The position numbers and the translations under genes were made by a program. The notes beneath the pieces are model-generated. The model made no database searches. It was given only the letters and a program-made list of their open reading frames with translations, and was not told where the DNA came from. This document shows positions 1 through 6,383 of a stretch of 11,013 bases of DNA, piece after piece. Each line of letters begins with the position of its first letter. Within the stretch, counting starts at the first letter, position 1. Source of the stretch: Pseudomonadota bacterium (GTDB lineage: Bacteria; Pseudomonadota; Alphaproteobacteria; UBA828; JAPUJA01); the NCBI GenBank assembly GCA_027296525.1, contig JAPUJA010000015.1, forward strand, positions 1-11,013, written 5' to 3'.

Positions 1-836
1 CCCTCTATCGGGTAGACGGGCTTGATGGTCGGGCTCTCGCCGACCCAAGTGGCGACGGGCTCCCAGCCCTGGCAGATCAGCACTTCCTCGCGCGCGAGCA
101 AATCGATCATCTCGCCATAGCTCGAGGCGATCGTGCGAAGGTGGTTCTTCTTGAGATTGATGAGCGCCTCGACCGTTTGGTCGAGCTGCTCATAGGTCAT
201 GAAGTGAGGCTCCTCGACGCCCGTGGCGACCCGTGCCCAGGCCCAGAGGTTGCCCGGATAGTCGTTGGTGATCGCGCACTTGCCCTTGAACTCATCCTTC
301 AACATATCGGTCCAGGAGGTCGGCGCCTCGGCGACACGATCGGCGTTGTACATCATGCAGATCGTGCCCCAGGTCATGGGCGCCGCGTACCACCTGTCGT
401 CGGTGGTCATGCTCGCCTCGGACTGCTTGACGACCTCGGGCATGAGTGAGTTGAAATTCGGAATCTTCGCGAGATCAAGGGGCTCGAGCAGTCCTTCGCT
501 TGCGAGAAAATCATCGTGGATGAAGTAGGGCGTGCAGACGTCGATCTGATCGGCGCCGAGCCGGAGCTTGGTGATGATCTCGTCGGGGGTCGCGATGTAG
601 GTCTTCTGCATCGCGACATCGTTCTTGGCGAGGTAATCGCCGCCTTCAAGGAAGGTGTCGTAGCCCTCCCAGCCGAGATAGTTGATCGACGTGGCCGCCC
701 GCGCCATCATGGCAGGCAGGCCGGCCGCCGCCACGCCTCCCGCGGCCGCAACCCCCTTCAAAACAGTTCGCCGCGTCGGCTTCTGGTACGAGCGGACGCG
801 AATCAGCTCTACATCATTTTCGGTTCTTCTCACCAT
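1..836 (-). CDS. ABC transporter substrate-binding protein, polyamine (PotD/PotF) type; 3' part missing
   Basis: Periplasmic binding component of an ABC importer of the spermidine/putrescine type. The start is ATG at 836-834, preceded by a GGGAGA ribosome-binding site; 278 codons are visible and the frame is still open at the left edge. Residues 21-27 read TRRTVLK, a near-consensus twin-arginine motif, followed by an Ala/Gly-rich hydrophobic stretch and a probable cleavage after ARA (about residue 47), so Tat export is likely. The mature start (INYLGWEGYDTF) and the later stretches DVCTPYFIHDD and APMTWGTICMMYNADRV are typical of PotD-like proteins. It lies 49 nt downstream of the amidinohydrolase-like gene on the same strand, so the two are probably co-transcribed; permease and ATPase genes would be expected beyond the left edge. 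Family assignment is firm; the ligand (polyamine, guanidino compound, other cationic amine) is inferred. Confidence 0.9.
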   Translation of the reverse strand, partial: MVRRTENDVELIRVRSYQKPTRRTVLKGVAAAGGVAAAGLPAMMARAATSINYLGWEGYDTFLEGGDYLAKNDVAMQKTYIATPDEIITKLRLGADQIDVCTPYFIHDDFLASEGLLEPLDLAKIPNFNSLMPEVVKQSEASMTTDDRWYAAPMTWGTICMMYNADRVAEAPTSWTDMLKDEFKGKCAITNDYPGNLWAWARVATGVEEPHFMTYEQLDQTVEALINLKKNHLRTIASSYGEMIDLLAREEVLICQGWEPVATWVGESPTIKPVYPIE

Positions 837-885
837 TTCTCATCTCCCTTTGTCTTGTTCGGCACGCCACCCGACGCGCCGCCCT

Positions 886-1782
886 TCAAACGGGATCGCG
901 CTTGAGCTCTTGAGAAAGGCAGTGCACGCCGCCCCCGCCATGGGTGAACATCGACATGTCGGGCGCAAACACTTCGAAGCCCATCGCCTTTAGGTGTTCG
1001 TTGAGCTTCGTGTTGCTCGCGAGCGAGAGCACCCGTTCGTCACCGAGCGCCACGACGTTGCATCCCAAGCGAATGCACTCCCGATAACCCACCTCGACGA
1101 ACTCGATCCCGCGTCCTTTCAGCCAGTCGATCACATAGTCCTCGAGCGCATCGACGCAGATCACCGCGAGCTTCGGGGCGATCATCACCACGAGCGCGTC
1201 CATATGCACGAAGTGGGCCGGAATCGGCACGACGAGCGCCTCCCAGCCCTCGGCCTCGAGCCATTTCGCGACCTGCTCGGCGCCGGCCTCCTCCGAGCGC
1301 TCGTCGCCATAGCCGAGCAGCACGGCGCCCGGCTCGACGATGTCGAAGTCGCCGCCCTCGAAATGACCGGCCGTCGCCCACTTCCAGATCGGAATTCCGG
1401 CATCGCGATAGAAGCTCGAGGCCACCGAATAGTCGCGCCGGCGATAGGGCGTCTGAATGCTCGCGATCAGGGCCCCCCAGGGCGTCATGGCGCTCGAATC
1501 GCGCGCGAACACGCTGCAGGGGAGTCCCTCATCGGCCTCGAGGAAATGGGGGCGCACGCCGTTGGCTTCGTAGATATCGACCATCTCCCGATGCTGGCGC
1601 ATCGCGAGCTGCTGGTCGTAGCGAACGCCGAGCCTCTCCAGGTTGCGGAAGGTGCGTTTGGCGATCGGGCTGAGCGGCCGCCACTCGAAGTTGTCCGGCT
1701 TGCCCAAGAGCACGTCCCGAAGCACGCCGGTCGCGTTGTCCACCCCCCAGCCGTCCGACAAACCGCCATTGCCTTGCGTCAT
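886..1782 (-). CDS. Arginine deiminase/DDAH/amidinotransferase-fold hydrolase
   Basis: A 298-residue guanidino-group modifying enzyme (GME superfamily, five-bladed propeller fold). Visible active-site elements in order: FARDSS with D95, HFEGGD with E142 and D145, HFVHMD with H193 and D195, and a C-terminal GGGGVHC with nucleophile C288. These match the Cys-His-Glu/Asp set that attacks the guanidinium carbon of arginine-like substrates through a thiouronium intermediate. The length fits dimethylarginine dimethylaminohydrolase or small amidinotransferase-type proteins; classical arginine deiminases (about 400 residues) carry an extra helical domain that is absent here, and agmatine deiminases are usually longer. 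No signal peptide, so cytoplasmic. The start ATG has GGAGG seven bases upstream. It sits between the M24 gene (80 nt upstream) and the PotD-like binding protein (49 nt downstream), suggesting that its substrate is what the transporter brings in. Exact reaction (deimination, dimethylamine release or amidino transfer) cannot be decided from motifs. Confidence 0.88.
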   Translation of the reverse strand: MTQGNGGLSDGWGVDNATGVLRDVLLGKPDNFEWRPLSPIAKRTFRNLERLGVRYDQQLAMRQHREMVDIYEANGVRPHFLEADEGLPCSVFARDSSAMTPWGALIASIQTPYRRRDYSVASSFYRDAGIPIWKWATAGHFEGGDFDIVEPGAVLLGYGDERSEEAGAEQVAKWLEAEGWEALVVPIPAHFVHMDALVVMIAPKLAVICVDALEDYVIDWLKGRGIEFVEVGYRECIRLGCNVVALGDERVLSLASNTKLNEHLKAMGFEVFAPDMSMFTHGGGGVHCLSQELKRDPV

Positions 1783-1803
1783 GGGTCGACCTCCTTCTCA
1801 ACT

Positions 1804-1847
1804 GTCGGCGGGCACCGATGGGCGAGGCGCGTGAACGCGCCGCCGAC
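1804..1847 (-). repeat. Nested inverted repeat (hairpin) between M24 and amidinohydrolase genes
   Basis: The 80-nt intercistronic gap holds a strong hairpin, GGCGCGT-GA-ACGCGCC (1826-1841), enclosed by a second pair of arms GTCGGC (1804-1809) and GCCGAC (1842-1847). It is followed on the minus strand by the GGAGG ribosome-binding site and start of the amidinohydrolase-like gene. There is no T-run after it, so it does not look like an intrinsic terminator; an mRNA-stability or processing hairpin, or an operator, are possible. Confidence 0.5.
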
Positions 1848-1862
1848 TCGAAAGACCCGACC

Positions 1863-3056
1863 TCAATCCCACCAGAGCATCGGCGTCTTGTCGAGCAGCT
1901 CGGTGCCCGTCTCGGTCACGATGTAATTCTGCTCGAAGCCGGCGGCGCCCACCCCATCGCGCGAGAGGAAGGCCTCGGAGCTCACCACCATGTCCTTGCC
2001 ATAGACGAACTCCGCATCGCCCAGGTCCGAGGCGAGCCAGGGATGCTCCCAGAAGAGGCCGTTGCCGTGGCCGTAGAGCGGCCATTTCTGGTGCGCCTGG
2101 TCCTCCTTGCCGCCGAACTCTTCCCTAAGGCGATCGCCCACCGCGGCGACGTCCTTGACCTTGGCGCCCGGCTTGATCGCCGCGCCCACCGTTTCCACAA
2201 GGTTGGCGCAGGCCTCGATGAGCTCGCGTTGGGAATCCGAGGGCCTGCCGCCGCAAACCGTCGTGCGCCCCGGGTCGAGCCAGTAGCCCTGATGGATCGG
2301 CCCATAGACCCAACCGCGCACGACGTCGCCTTTCTCCGGCGCATCCGTGGAATAGCCGTTCAACGGGTTGCGGCAGAAGAAGTCGATCGTCTCGCCGTGG
2401 CTCACGGGCATCATATGGAACGAGCCGCCATGGCGGATCACCTCGGCGCCGGCCTCGGCCGCGGCCTCGGCCTCGGACTTTCCGCTCTTGATGCCGCCGA
2501 TCAGGAGTTCGAGCGCGCGGCTACAGATCTCGCCCCCTTCGCGGAAGCAGTCGAGCTCGCGTTGGCTCTTGATCAGCCGCGCCGGCTGAACGAGCTCGTC
2601 CTCGAACCGCCAGTCGATGTTGGGCGTGCCCTTCTGAATCTCGGGCCAGTATTTGATCGGCATGAAGTCGCTGCCAGCCATGGCGACCCGGCCGCCGATG
2701 TTGCGTTCGCGCAGCGCGTCGACGACGCCCTGGATCGGGTTGAGCGACCAGCGGTGCCGGTCGGTCGCGACCAGATCCTCCCTCGGCGGCTCGTCGGCGA
2801 TGAGCTCGGGCTTATGGCCTTCCTGCAGGATCACGGCGTTGAAGCCGATGCCGTGATGCTTGATCGAATCGGGCTGCTGGCCCGAGTTCGTCGAATAGTA
2901 GTTCACGAGGTAGAGCAGGTCGGCGCAGCGCTCGAAGCCTCCTGCCGAGCGGCCCCAGACCACGGCGGCGTCGAAGCCGCGGCGCTTCATCTCGGCGTGA
3001 ACGCGCCCCCAGCGCGATTCATACTCTTCGATGGGGAAATAGGGGCTGACCATCAT
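1863..3056 (-). CDS. M24-family (creatinase/Xaa-Pro peptidase fold) protein with incomplete metal site
   Basis: 397-residue two-domain protein: an N-terminal creatinase-like domain (about 1-160) and a C-terminal pita-bread M24 domain (about 170-397). Members cleave C-N bonds in X-Pro peptides (metal-dependent) or in creatine-like molecules (creatinase, metal-free). The usual five ligands Asp, Asp, His, Glu, Glu can be followed: the second Asp is D261 (GYWLDPGRT), His is H330 (YGHGNGLFWEH), Glu are E361 (VVSSEAFL) and E375 (GFEQNYIV). The first Asp is missing: the stretch GDVVRGWVYG has W249/V250 where GDxVxxDxG is expected. This argues against an ordinary dimetal aminopeptidase P and for a creatinase-type or otherwise altered hydrolase. 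Two adjacent in-frame ATGs exist; GGGAG at 3061-3065 is 4 nt from the one at 3056 and 7 nt from that at 3053, so 3053 may be the real start. First gene of the leftward operon. Substrate unknown. Confidence 0.88.
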   Translation of the reverse strand: MMVSPYFPIEEYESRWGRVHAEMKRRGFDAAVVWGRSAGGFERCADLLYLVNYYSTNSGQQPDSIKHHGIGFNAVILQEGHKPELIADEPPREDLVATDRHRWSLNPIQGVVDALRERNIGGRVAMAGSDFMPIKYWPEIQKGTPNIDWRFEDELVQPARLIKSQRELDCFREGGEICSRALELLIGGIKSGKSEAEAAAEAGAEVIRHGGSFHMMPVSHGETIDFFCRNPLNGYSTDAPEKGDVVRGWVYGPIHQGYWLDPGRTTVCGGRPSDSQRELIEACANLVETVGAAIKPGAKVKDVAAVGDRLREEFGGKEDQAHQKWPLYGHGNGLFWEHPWLASDLGDAEFVYGKDMVVSSEAFLSRDGVGAAGFEQNYIVTETGTELLDKTPMLWWD

Positions 3057-3084
3057 TCATCTCCCGCTTTTTATCCTTCCTCGA

Positions 3085-3113
3085 TTCATAGCCGGAATCG
3101 CCGCCCGCGTCAC
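3085..3113 (-). promoter_or_regulatory. Candidate sigma70-type promoter for the leftward M24 operon
   Basis: Reading the minus strand, GTGACG (3113-3108) and TATGAA (3090-3085) each match four of six bases of the -35 and -10 consensus and are separated by exactly 17 nt. The transcript would start about 20-25 nt before the M24 start codon, leaving room for the GGGAG ribosome-binding site. Found by eye only; weak matches of this quality occur by chance. Confidence 0.3.
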
Positions 3114-3159
3114 CTGCCGCCTTGCCCCCGCCGGGAGAGCCGTCACCAAGAGCAAGCCG

Positions 3160-3189
3160 CTGGCATGCGGCCCGCTGTTCGGCCAGAAT
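3160..3189 (+). promoter_or_regulatory. Candidate promoter directly abutting the amidase start (possible leaderless mRNA)
   Basis: CTGGCA (3160-3165), an 18-nt spacer and CAGAAT (3184-3189) each match four of six consensus bases. The -10 element ends six bases before the ATG at 3196, so transcription would begin at or very near the A of the start codon. No purine-rich ribosome-binding site is present between them (AGCGGG only). Confidence 0.3.
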
Positions 3190-3195
3190 AGCGGG

Positions 3196-4623
3196 ATGAG
3201 CGACGGCGAGTTGCACTACATTTCCGCGACGGAGGCGCTAAAGCGCTTCAAGGAGAGGAGCCTTTCGCCGGTCGAGCTGATGAAAGCGGTGATCGAGCGC
3301 GCCGAGAAGGTGAACCCCAAGATCAACGCCTTCTGCGACACCTATTTCGACGAGGCGCTGGATCAGGCCAAGAAGGCCGAGGCGCGCTATGGCGAAACCG
3401 ACGGGCGGCCGCGCGCGCTCGAAGGCGTGCCCGTGGTGATCAAGGACGAAACCGCGATCAAGGGAAAGCGCACGACCTACGGCTCGCTCATCAAGAAGGA
3501 CCACATCGACGACAGGAACTCCTTCGTCACCGAACGGATTTTACGCGCGGGCGCGATCATCCACGGCCGCTCGACCGCGCCCGAGTTCGCCTGCGCCGCG
3601 ATAACCCATTCCAAGCTCTATGGCGTCACGCGCAACCCGTGGAACCTCGACTACACCCCGGGCGGATCGTCCGGGGGTGCGGGCGCCCAACTCGCCGCGG
3701 GCACGACGGTGCTTGCGAACGGCTCGGACATCGGCGGCTCGATCCGCATCCCGGCGTCCTGTTGCGGCGTCGTCGGCTTCAAGCCGCCCTACGGCCGCGT
3801 GCCCGAAGACCCTCAGTTCAACCTCGACTTCTACTGCCATGAGGGTCCGCTCGCGCGCACCGTCGCCGACTGCGCGCTGTTCGAGAACGCGCTCGCCGGG
3901 CCGCACCCGAAGGACATCACGAGCCTTCGCCCCAAGCTCCGCATTCCATTCGATCTGAAAGACATCGAGGGCTGGAAGCTCGCCTACTCGATCGACCTCG
4001 GCTATATCGAGGTCGACCCGGAGGTTCGGAACAACACCGAGGCCGCGCTTCAGGTCTTCCGCGAGATGGGATGCCGGGTCGAGGAGGTGGATCTGGGCTG
4101 GACGTCGCAGGTTCTGACCGCGGCGATGAACCATCTGGGGCACATCTTCGGCAACATGCTCGCCGACTATCTGCCCCGCCACCGCTTCGAGCTCACCAAT
4201 TACGCCCGGGCCTTCGCCCAGTTCGGCCGCAAGACGACGGCCCAGGATTTCATCACGGCGATGGCGGTCGCCGGCGAGATGTACCAGACGCTCGGGCCCA
4301 CGCTCCAGAAATACAATCTGCTGATCTGCCCGACGCTGGCGCTCCCCGCCACGAAGGCCGATCACGATCCGGGCAAGGACCGCCTCTCCGTCAACGGTGT
4401 CGAAGTCGACCCGATGATCGGCTGGTGCATGACCTATCCCTTCAACGTGATGAGCCGCTGCCCCGTGATGTCGGTGCCCTCGGGCTTCGCGTCAAACGGC
4501 GTGCCGACGGGAATTCAGATCGTCGGGCGCACCTATGACGACGTCTCGGTGTTTCGCGCGGGCGCGGCATTCGAGCGCGCGCGCCCCTGGCTGGACGCGC
4601 CCGAGCGCCGCCCGAAACTCTAG
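3196..4623 (+). CDS. Amidase-signature family hydrolase
   Basis: 475 residues, full length for the amidase-signature family, which hydrolyses amide bonds with a Ser-cisSer-Lys triad. The triad is visible: K83 in VVIKDETAIKG, S158 in TPGGSSGGAGAQLAAG and S182 in DIGGSIRIPASCCGVVGFKP; the 24-residue spacing between the two serines equals that of fatty acid amide hydrolase (S217/S241). No signal peptide or membrane segment, so cytoplasmic. The start gives a typical amidase N-terminus (ISATEALKRFKERSLSPVEL) but has no clear ribosome-binding site; a -10-like element sits directly upstream. It is transcribed divergently from the M24/amidinohydrolase/PotD operon across 139 nt, and converges on the binding protein at 4716. 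The substrate cannot be read from sequence; glutamyl-tRNA amidotransferase subunit A is unlikely because gatB/gatC are not adjacent and the sequence after the signature differs. A catabolic amidase is the best guess. Confidence 0.92.
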   Translation: MSDGELHYISATEALKRFKERSLSPVELMKAVIERAEKVNPKINAFCDTYFDEALDQAKKAEARYGETDGRPRALEGVPVVIKDETAIKGKRTTYGSLIKKDHIDDRNSFVTERILRAGAIIHGRSTAPEFACAAITHSKLYGVTRNPWNLDYTPGGSSGGAGAQLAAGTTVLANGSDIGGSIRIPASCCGVVGFKPPYGRVPEDPQFNLDFYCHEGPLARTVADCALFENALAGPHPKDITSLRPKLRIPFDLKDIEGWKLAYSIDLGYIEVDPEVRNNTEAALQVFREMGCRVEEVDLGWTSQVLTAAMNHLGHIFGNMLADYLPRHRFELTNYARAFAQFGRKTTAQDFITAMAVAGEMYQTLGPTLQKYNLLICPTLALPATKADHDPGKDRLSVNGVEVDPMIGWCMTYPFNVMSRCPVMSVPSGFASNGVPTGIQIVGRTYDDVSVFRAGAAFERARPWLDAPERRPKL

Positions 4624-4662
4624 AGGAGCATCGAAGCGCCCGGCGAAGCGGGCACGGAAAAC

Positions 4663-4687
4663 GGCCCGGCGGGGATGCCGCCGGGCC
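4663..4687 (-). terminator. Hairpin terminator between convergent genes
   Basis: A perfect 10-bp stem, GGCCCGGCGG / CCGCCGGGCC, with a 5-nt loop lies between the amidase stop (4623) and the binding-protein stop (4716). Read on the minus strand it is followed by GTTTTCC, a short T-tract, so it most likely terminates the binding-protein transcript; on the plus strand there is no T-run. Two smaller hairpins flank it: GCCCG/CGGGC (4638-4653) and ATAACC/GGTTAT (4696-4713), the latter immediately after the binding-protein stop codon. The set may act in both directions to separate the converging transcripts. Confidence 0.55.
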
Positions 4688-4715
4688 CAAGTCGGATAAC
4701 CCTAGGAGGTTATTC

Positions 4716-6128
4716 TTATTCCTTCGTGATGTACTCTCCGGCCTTCTCCTGGATCGTGTTCATGACCTCCTCGGCCGAGCGCCCATCGACCGCCGCCGAT
4801 GAAAGCTCCTCGATCATCATATCCTGGAACGCCTGGAACCCCGGGTGCTGATGGATCTTCGCGAGATAGCCGCCCTCGAGCGCGGTGAGATGCACCTGGG
4901 TCCAGCCCGACGTGTGGTGATCCTGCTGCCACTCATTCATGGCGAGCACGTCATGCCGGTTGGGCAGCCAGCCCTCGCGGGTCGCCTTCACCTGCGTCTC
5001 CTTCGAGGTGATCCACTGCACGAAGAGATAGGCCGCTTCCTTGCGCGGCGAGGACGACGGAATCACCCAGGTGTTCGCGTAGGGGATCGACATGTGCGTT
5101 CCCGGATAGAGGAAGTGGGTGACGTTGTGCGCCGAGGCCGGGCAATCCTCCTCGATCTGGAGGTAGAAGCCGACGTCGGCCCAACACCAGCCGCTGAAGG
5201 TGTTGCCGTTGCAGAAGTCGGAATACTGCTCGTCCCAGGTGTACTCCGCGAAGCTCGGCGGTGCGAACTCGCGCATGTCGAGCATGAACTGGAGCGCCGC
5301 GATCGCCTCGGAGCTGTTGAGCTTCAAGTTGTAGTCCGCGTCATAGAGCTCGCCGCCCATGGCGTAGAGGGTCTCGGTGAAGTCGTACCAAACGGTGAGG
5401 AAGCGCTTGAACGACACGCTGATGCCATAGAATTTCCTCTCCAACACCTCGCCCGCAAGAGTCTCGCCCTTTTCGCGGGTGAAGAACTCGGCCATGTCGC
5501 CCCACTGGTCCCAACTTTCGACCTCGACCACGAGCTCGCCCGGCGGCAGGTCGTAGCCGTACTTCGCCTTGAAGTTCGCGCGCTCCTCCGGATGCGCCAA
5601 CATGTCCATGCGCGCGACGCCGAAGCTCACGAAATACTCCTTCGGCATCGAGGTCTGCTGGCCGCCAAATATCGAGTTCATCGCCAAGAGCTCGGGGATG
5701 ATGTCCTCGGCATTGACGTTGGGATCCTTGAGCGCCGGGTCGTCGTAGAACTGCCCATAGGGCGTGGCGAAGCCTTGCGCGCCCCAGAGCCCGTTGAGCA
5801 TGCCCTGGACCTCGACGATGTCGTAGTAGCCGCCGTCGGTGATCGCGTCGGTCAGGCCCTTCTTGCCCGACGTATCCAGGTCGGTGAGCTCAAAGTTGAC
5901 CGTGATCCCGGTTTCTTCCGTGAACTCGGGCGCCAGCCCCTCGATCGCGTAGCAGGGCGTGTAGGCCTGGCAGATCATGTTGATCGTGGTGCCCGCATAG
6001 GGCGCGGCCGCCTCCTTCAACGACCAAGCGTTCGCTTGGCCGAGGCCGAAAGTACCCAAGAACCCGAGGGCAACCGCCAGAGTCACCAAGAGGCGCCCTG
6101 GACGGATGTGCTTTCTTAAATTCCTCAT
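4716..6128 (-). CDS. Extracellular solute-binding protein, family 1 (ABC transporter), orphan
   Basis: 470-residue periplasmic binding protein. I place the start at the ATG at 6128-6126 (MRNLRKHIRP) because GGGAGA lies just upstream and it gives a classic Sec signal peptide: basic n-region (residues 1-12), hydrophobic core LLVTLAVALGFLG, cleavage after QANA (residue 34); the longer frame to 6164 adds 12 residues without a better site. The mature part has family-1 hallmarks: an early 'EFTEETGITVNFE' segment, a GLTDAITDGGYYDIVEV stretch, and a late hinge/C-lobe motif ANTWVIPSSSPRKEAAYLFVQWI. Cysteines C53/C59 and C306/C315/C329 could form periplasmic disulfides. Similar proteins bind sugars, glycerol phosphate or other polar solutes; the ligand is not evident. 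It has no permease or ATPase on either side: the amidase converges from one side and the DapA-like gene diverges on the other, so it appears to be transcribed alone. Confidence 0.9.
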   Translation of the reverse strand: MRNLRKHIRPGRLLVTLAVALGFLGTFGLGQANAWSLKEAAAPYAGTTINMICQAYTPCYAIEGLAPEFTEETGITVNFELTDLDTSGKKGLTDAITDGGYYDIVEVQGMLNGLWGAQGFATPYGQFYDDPALKDPNVNAEDIIPELLAMNSIFGGQQTSMPKEYFVSFGVARMDMLAHPEERANFKAKYGYDLPPGELVVEVESWDQWGDMAEFFTREKGETLAGEVLERKFYGISVSFKRFLTVWYDFTETLYAMGGELYDADYNLKLNSSEAIAALQFMLDMREFAPPSFAEYTWDEQYSDFCNGNTFSGWCWADVGFYLQIEEDCPASAHNVTHFLYPGTHMSIPYANTWVIPSSSPRKEAAYLFVQWITSKETQVKATREGWLPNRHDVLAMNEWQQDHHTSGWTQVHLTALEGGYLAKIHQHPGFQAFQDMMIEELSSAAVDGRSAEEVMNTIQEKAGEYITKE

Positions 6129-6149
6129 CGATATCTCCCTGATAGGACA

Positions 6150-6219
6150 CCGCGGTCTTTGCAATTTTTTATCCCGCGGCGGCCGTTGCTCCCCGCGGCA
6201 AGGACGACCCCGACCGCGG
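6150..6219. repeat. Four CCGCGG palindromes in the divergent regulatory region
   Basis: The palindrome CCGCGG occurs at 6150-6155, 6174-6179, 6193-6198 and 6214-6219, i.e. at 24-, 19- and 21-nt steps, roughly two helical turns. An unusually AT-rich patch (GCAATTTTTTATC, 6161-6173) lies between the first two. The block is immediately upstream of the binding-protein gene on the minus strand. It could be a multi-site operator; in GC-rich DNA a chance cluster is also possible. Confidence 0.3.
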
Positions 6220-6290
6220 CCCGATTGGGTGCGAATACGCTATCCCATTGATCCGGCAACGGCAAGCGACGGGCATGGGCGGCGCGCCTT

Positions 6291-6305
6291 GGTGCCGACG
6301 GCACC
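6291..6305. promoter_or_regulatory. 15-bp inverted repeat, possible operator
   Basis: GGTGCC-GAC-GGCACC has perfect 6-bp arms and a 3-nt centre. It lies mid-way in the 255-nt gap between the divergent binding-protein and DapA-like genes, upstream of a weak -10-like TAGACT (6336-6341). A dimeric regulator site is plausible; nothing in the window encodes the regulator. Confidence 0.3.
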
Positions 6306-6350
6306 GGGCCGGTGGATGAGCGCGCGTTTCCCCGTTAGACTGTGCCCGAA

Positions 6351-6370
6351 ACGCGCCACCGAGGGCGCGT
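6351..6370. promoter_or_regulatory. 20-bp inverted repeat just upstream of the DapA-like gene
   Basis: ACGCGCC-ACCGAG-GGCGCGT has perfect 7-bp arms, starts 9 nt after the -10-like TAGACT and ends 13 nt before the start codon at 6384. In DNA it could be an operator overlapping the transcription start; in RNA it would form a 5'-leader hairpin just ahead of the AAGGCAAGGG ribosome-binding region. The same two heptamers occur, in the opposite order, in the 1826-1841 hairpin. Confidence 0.35.
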
Positions 6371-6383
6371 AAGGCAAGGGCCC

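Noticed and set aside
886..1782. Agmatine deiminase or classical arginine deiminase as a precise name
   Set aside because: The protein is shorter than both families and lacks the arginine deiminase helical insertion; only the superfamily can be defended.
994..1926. Long plus-strand frame (310 codons) opposite the amidinohydrolase gene
   Set aside because: It is antisense to a gene with a complete active-site set and strong ribosome-binding site, and its product is Arg/His/Ala-rich without recognisable motifs, as expected for the complement of GC-rich coding DNA.
2994..3007. GGCGTGAACGCGCC resembling the 1828-1841 hairpin sequence
   Set aside because: It lies in coding sequence of the M24 gene without a matching arm; a short GC-rich coincidence.
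1863..3056. Ectoine hydrolase (EutD/DoeA) as the identity of the M24 protein
   Set aside because: Length and fold fit, but no other ectoine-utilisation gene (deacetylase, aminotransferase, EutBC) is present and I cannot match diagnostic residues by eye.
1818..3191. 457-codon plus-strand frame opposite the M24 gene
   Set aside because: Shadow frame created by GC-rich codon bias; the opposite strand encodes a recognisable M24 protein throughout.
4845..6119. 424-codon plus-strand frame opposite the family-1 binding protein
   Set aside because: The minus strand has a signal peptide and family motifs across its entire length; the plus product shows no domain.
6106..6372. 88-codon plus-strand frame in the long divergent gap
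   Set aside because: No ribosome-binding site, overlaps the binding-protein start, composition is Arg/Pro-rich and there is no motif; the gap is better read as regulatory.
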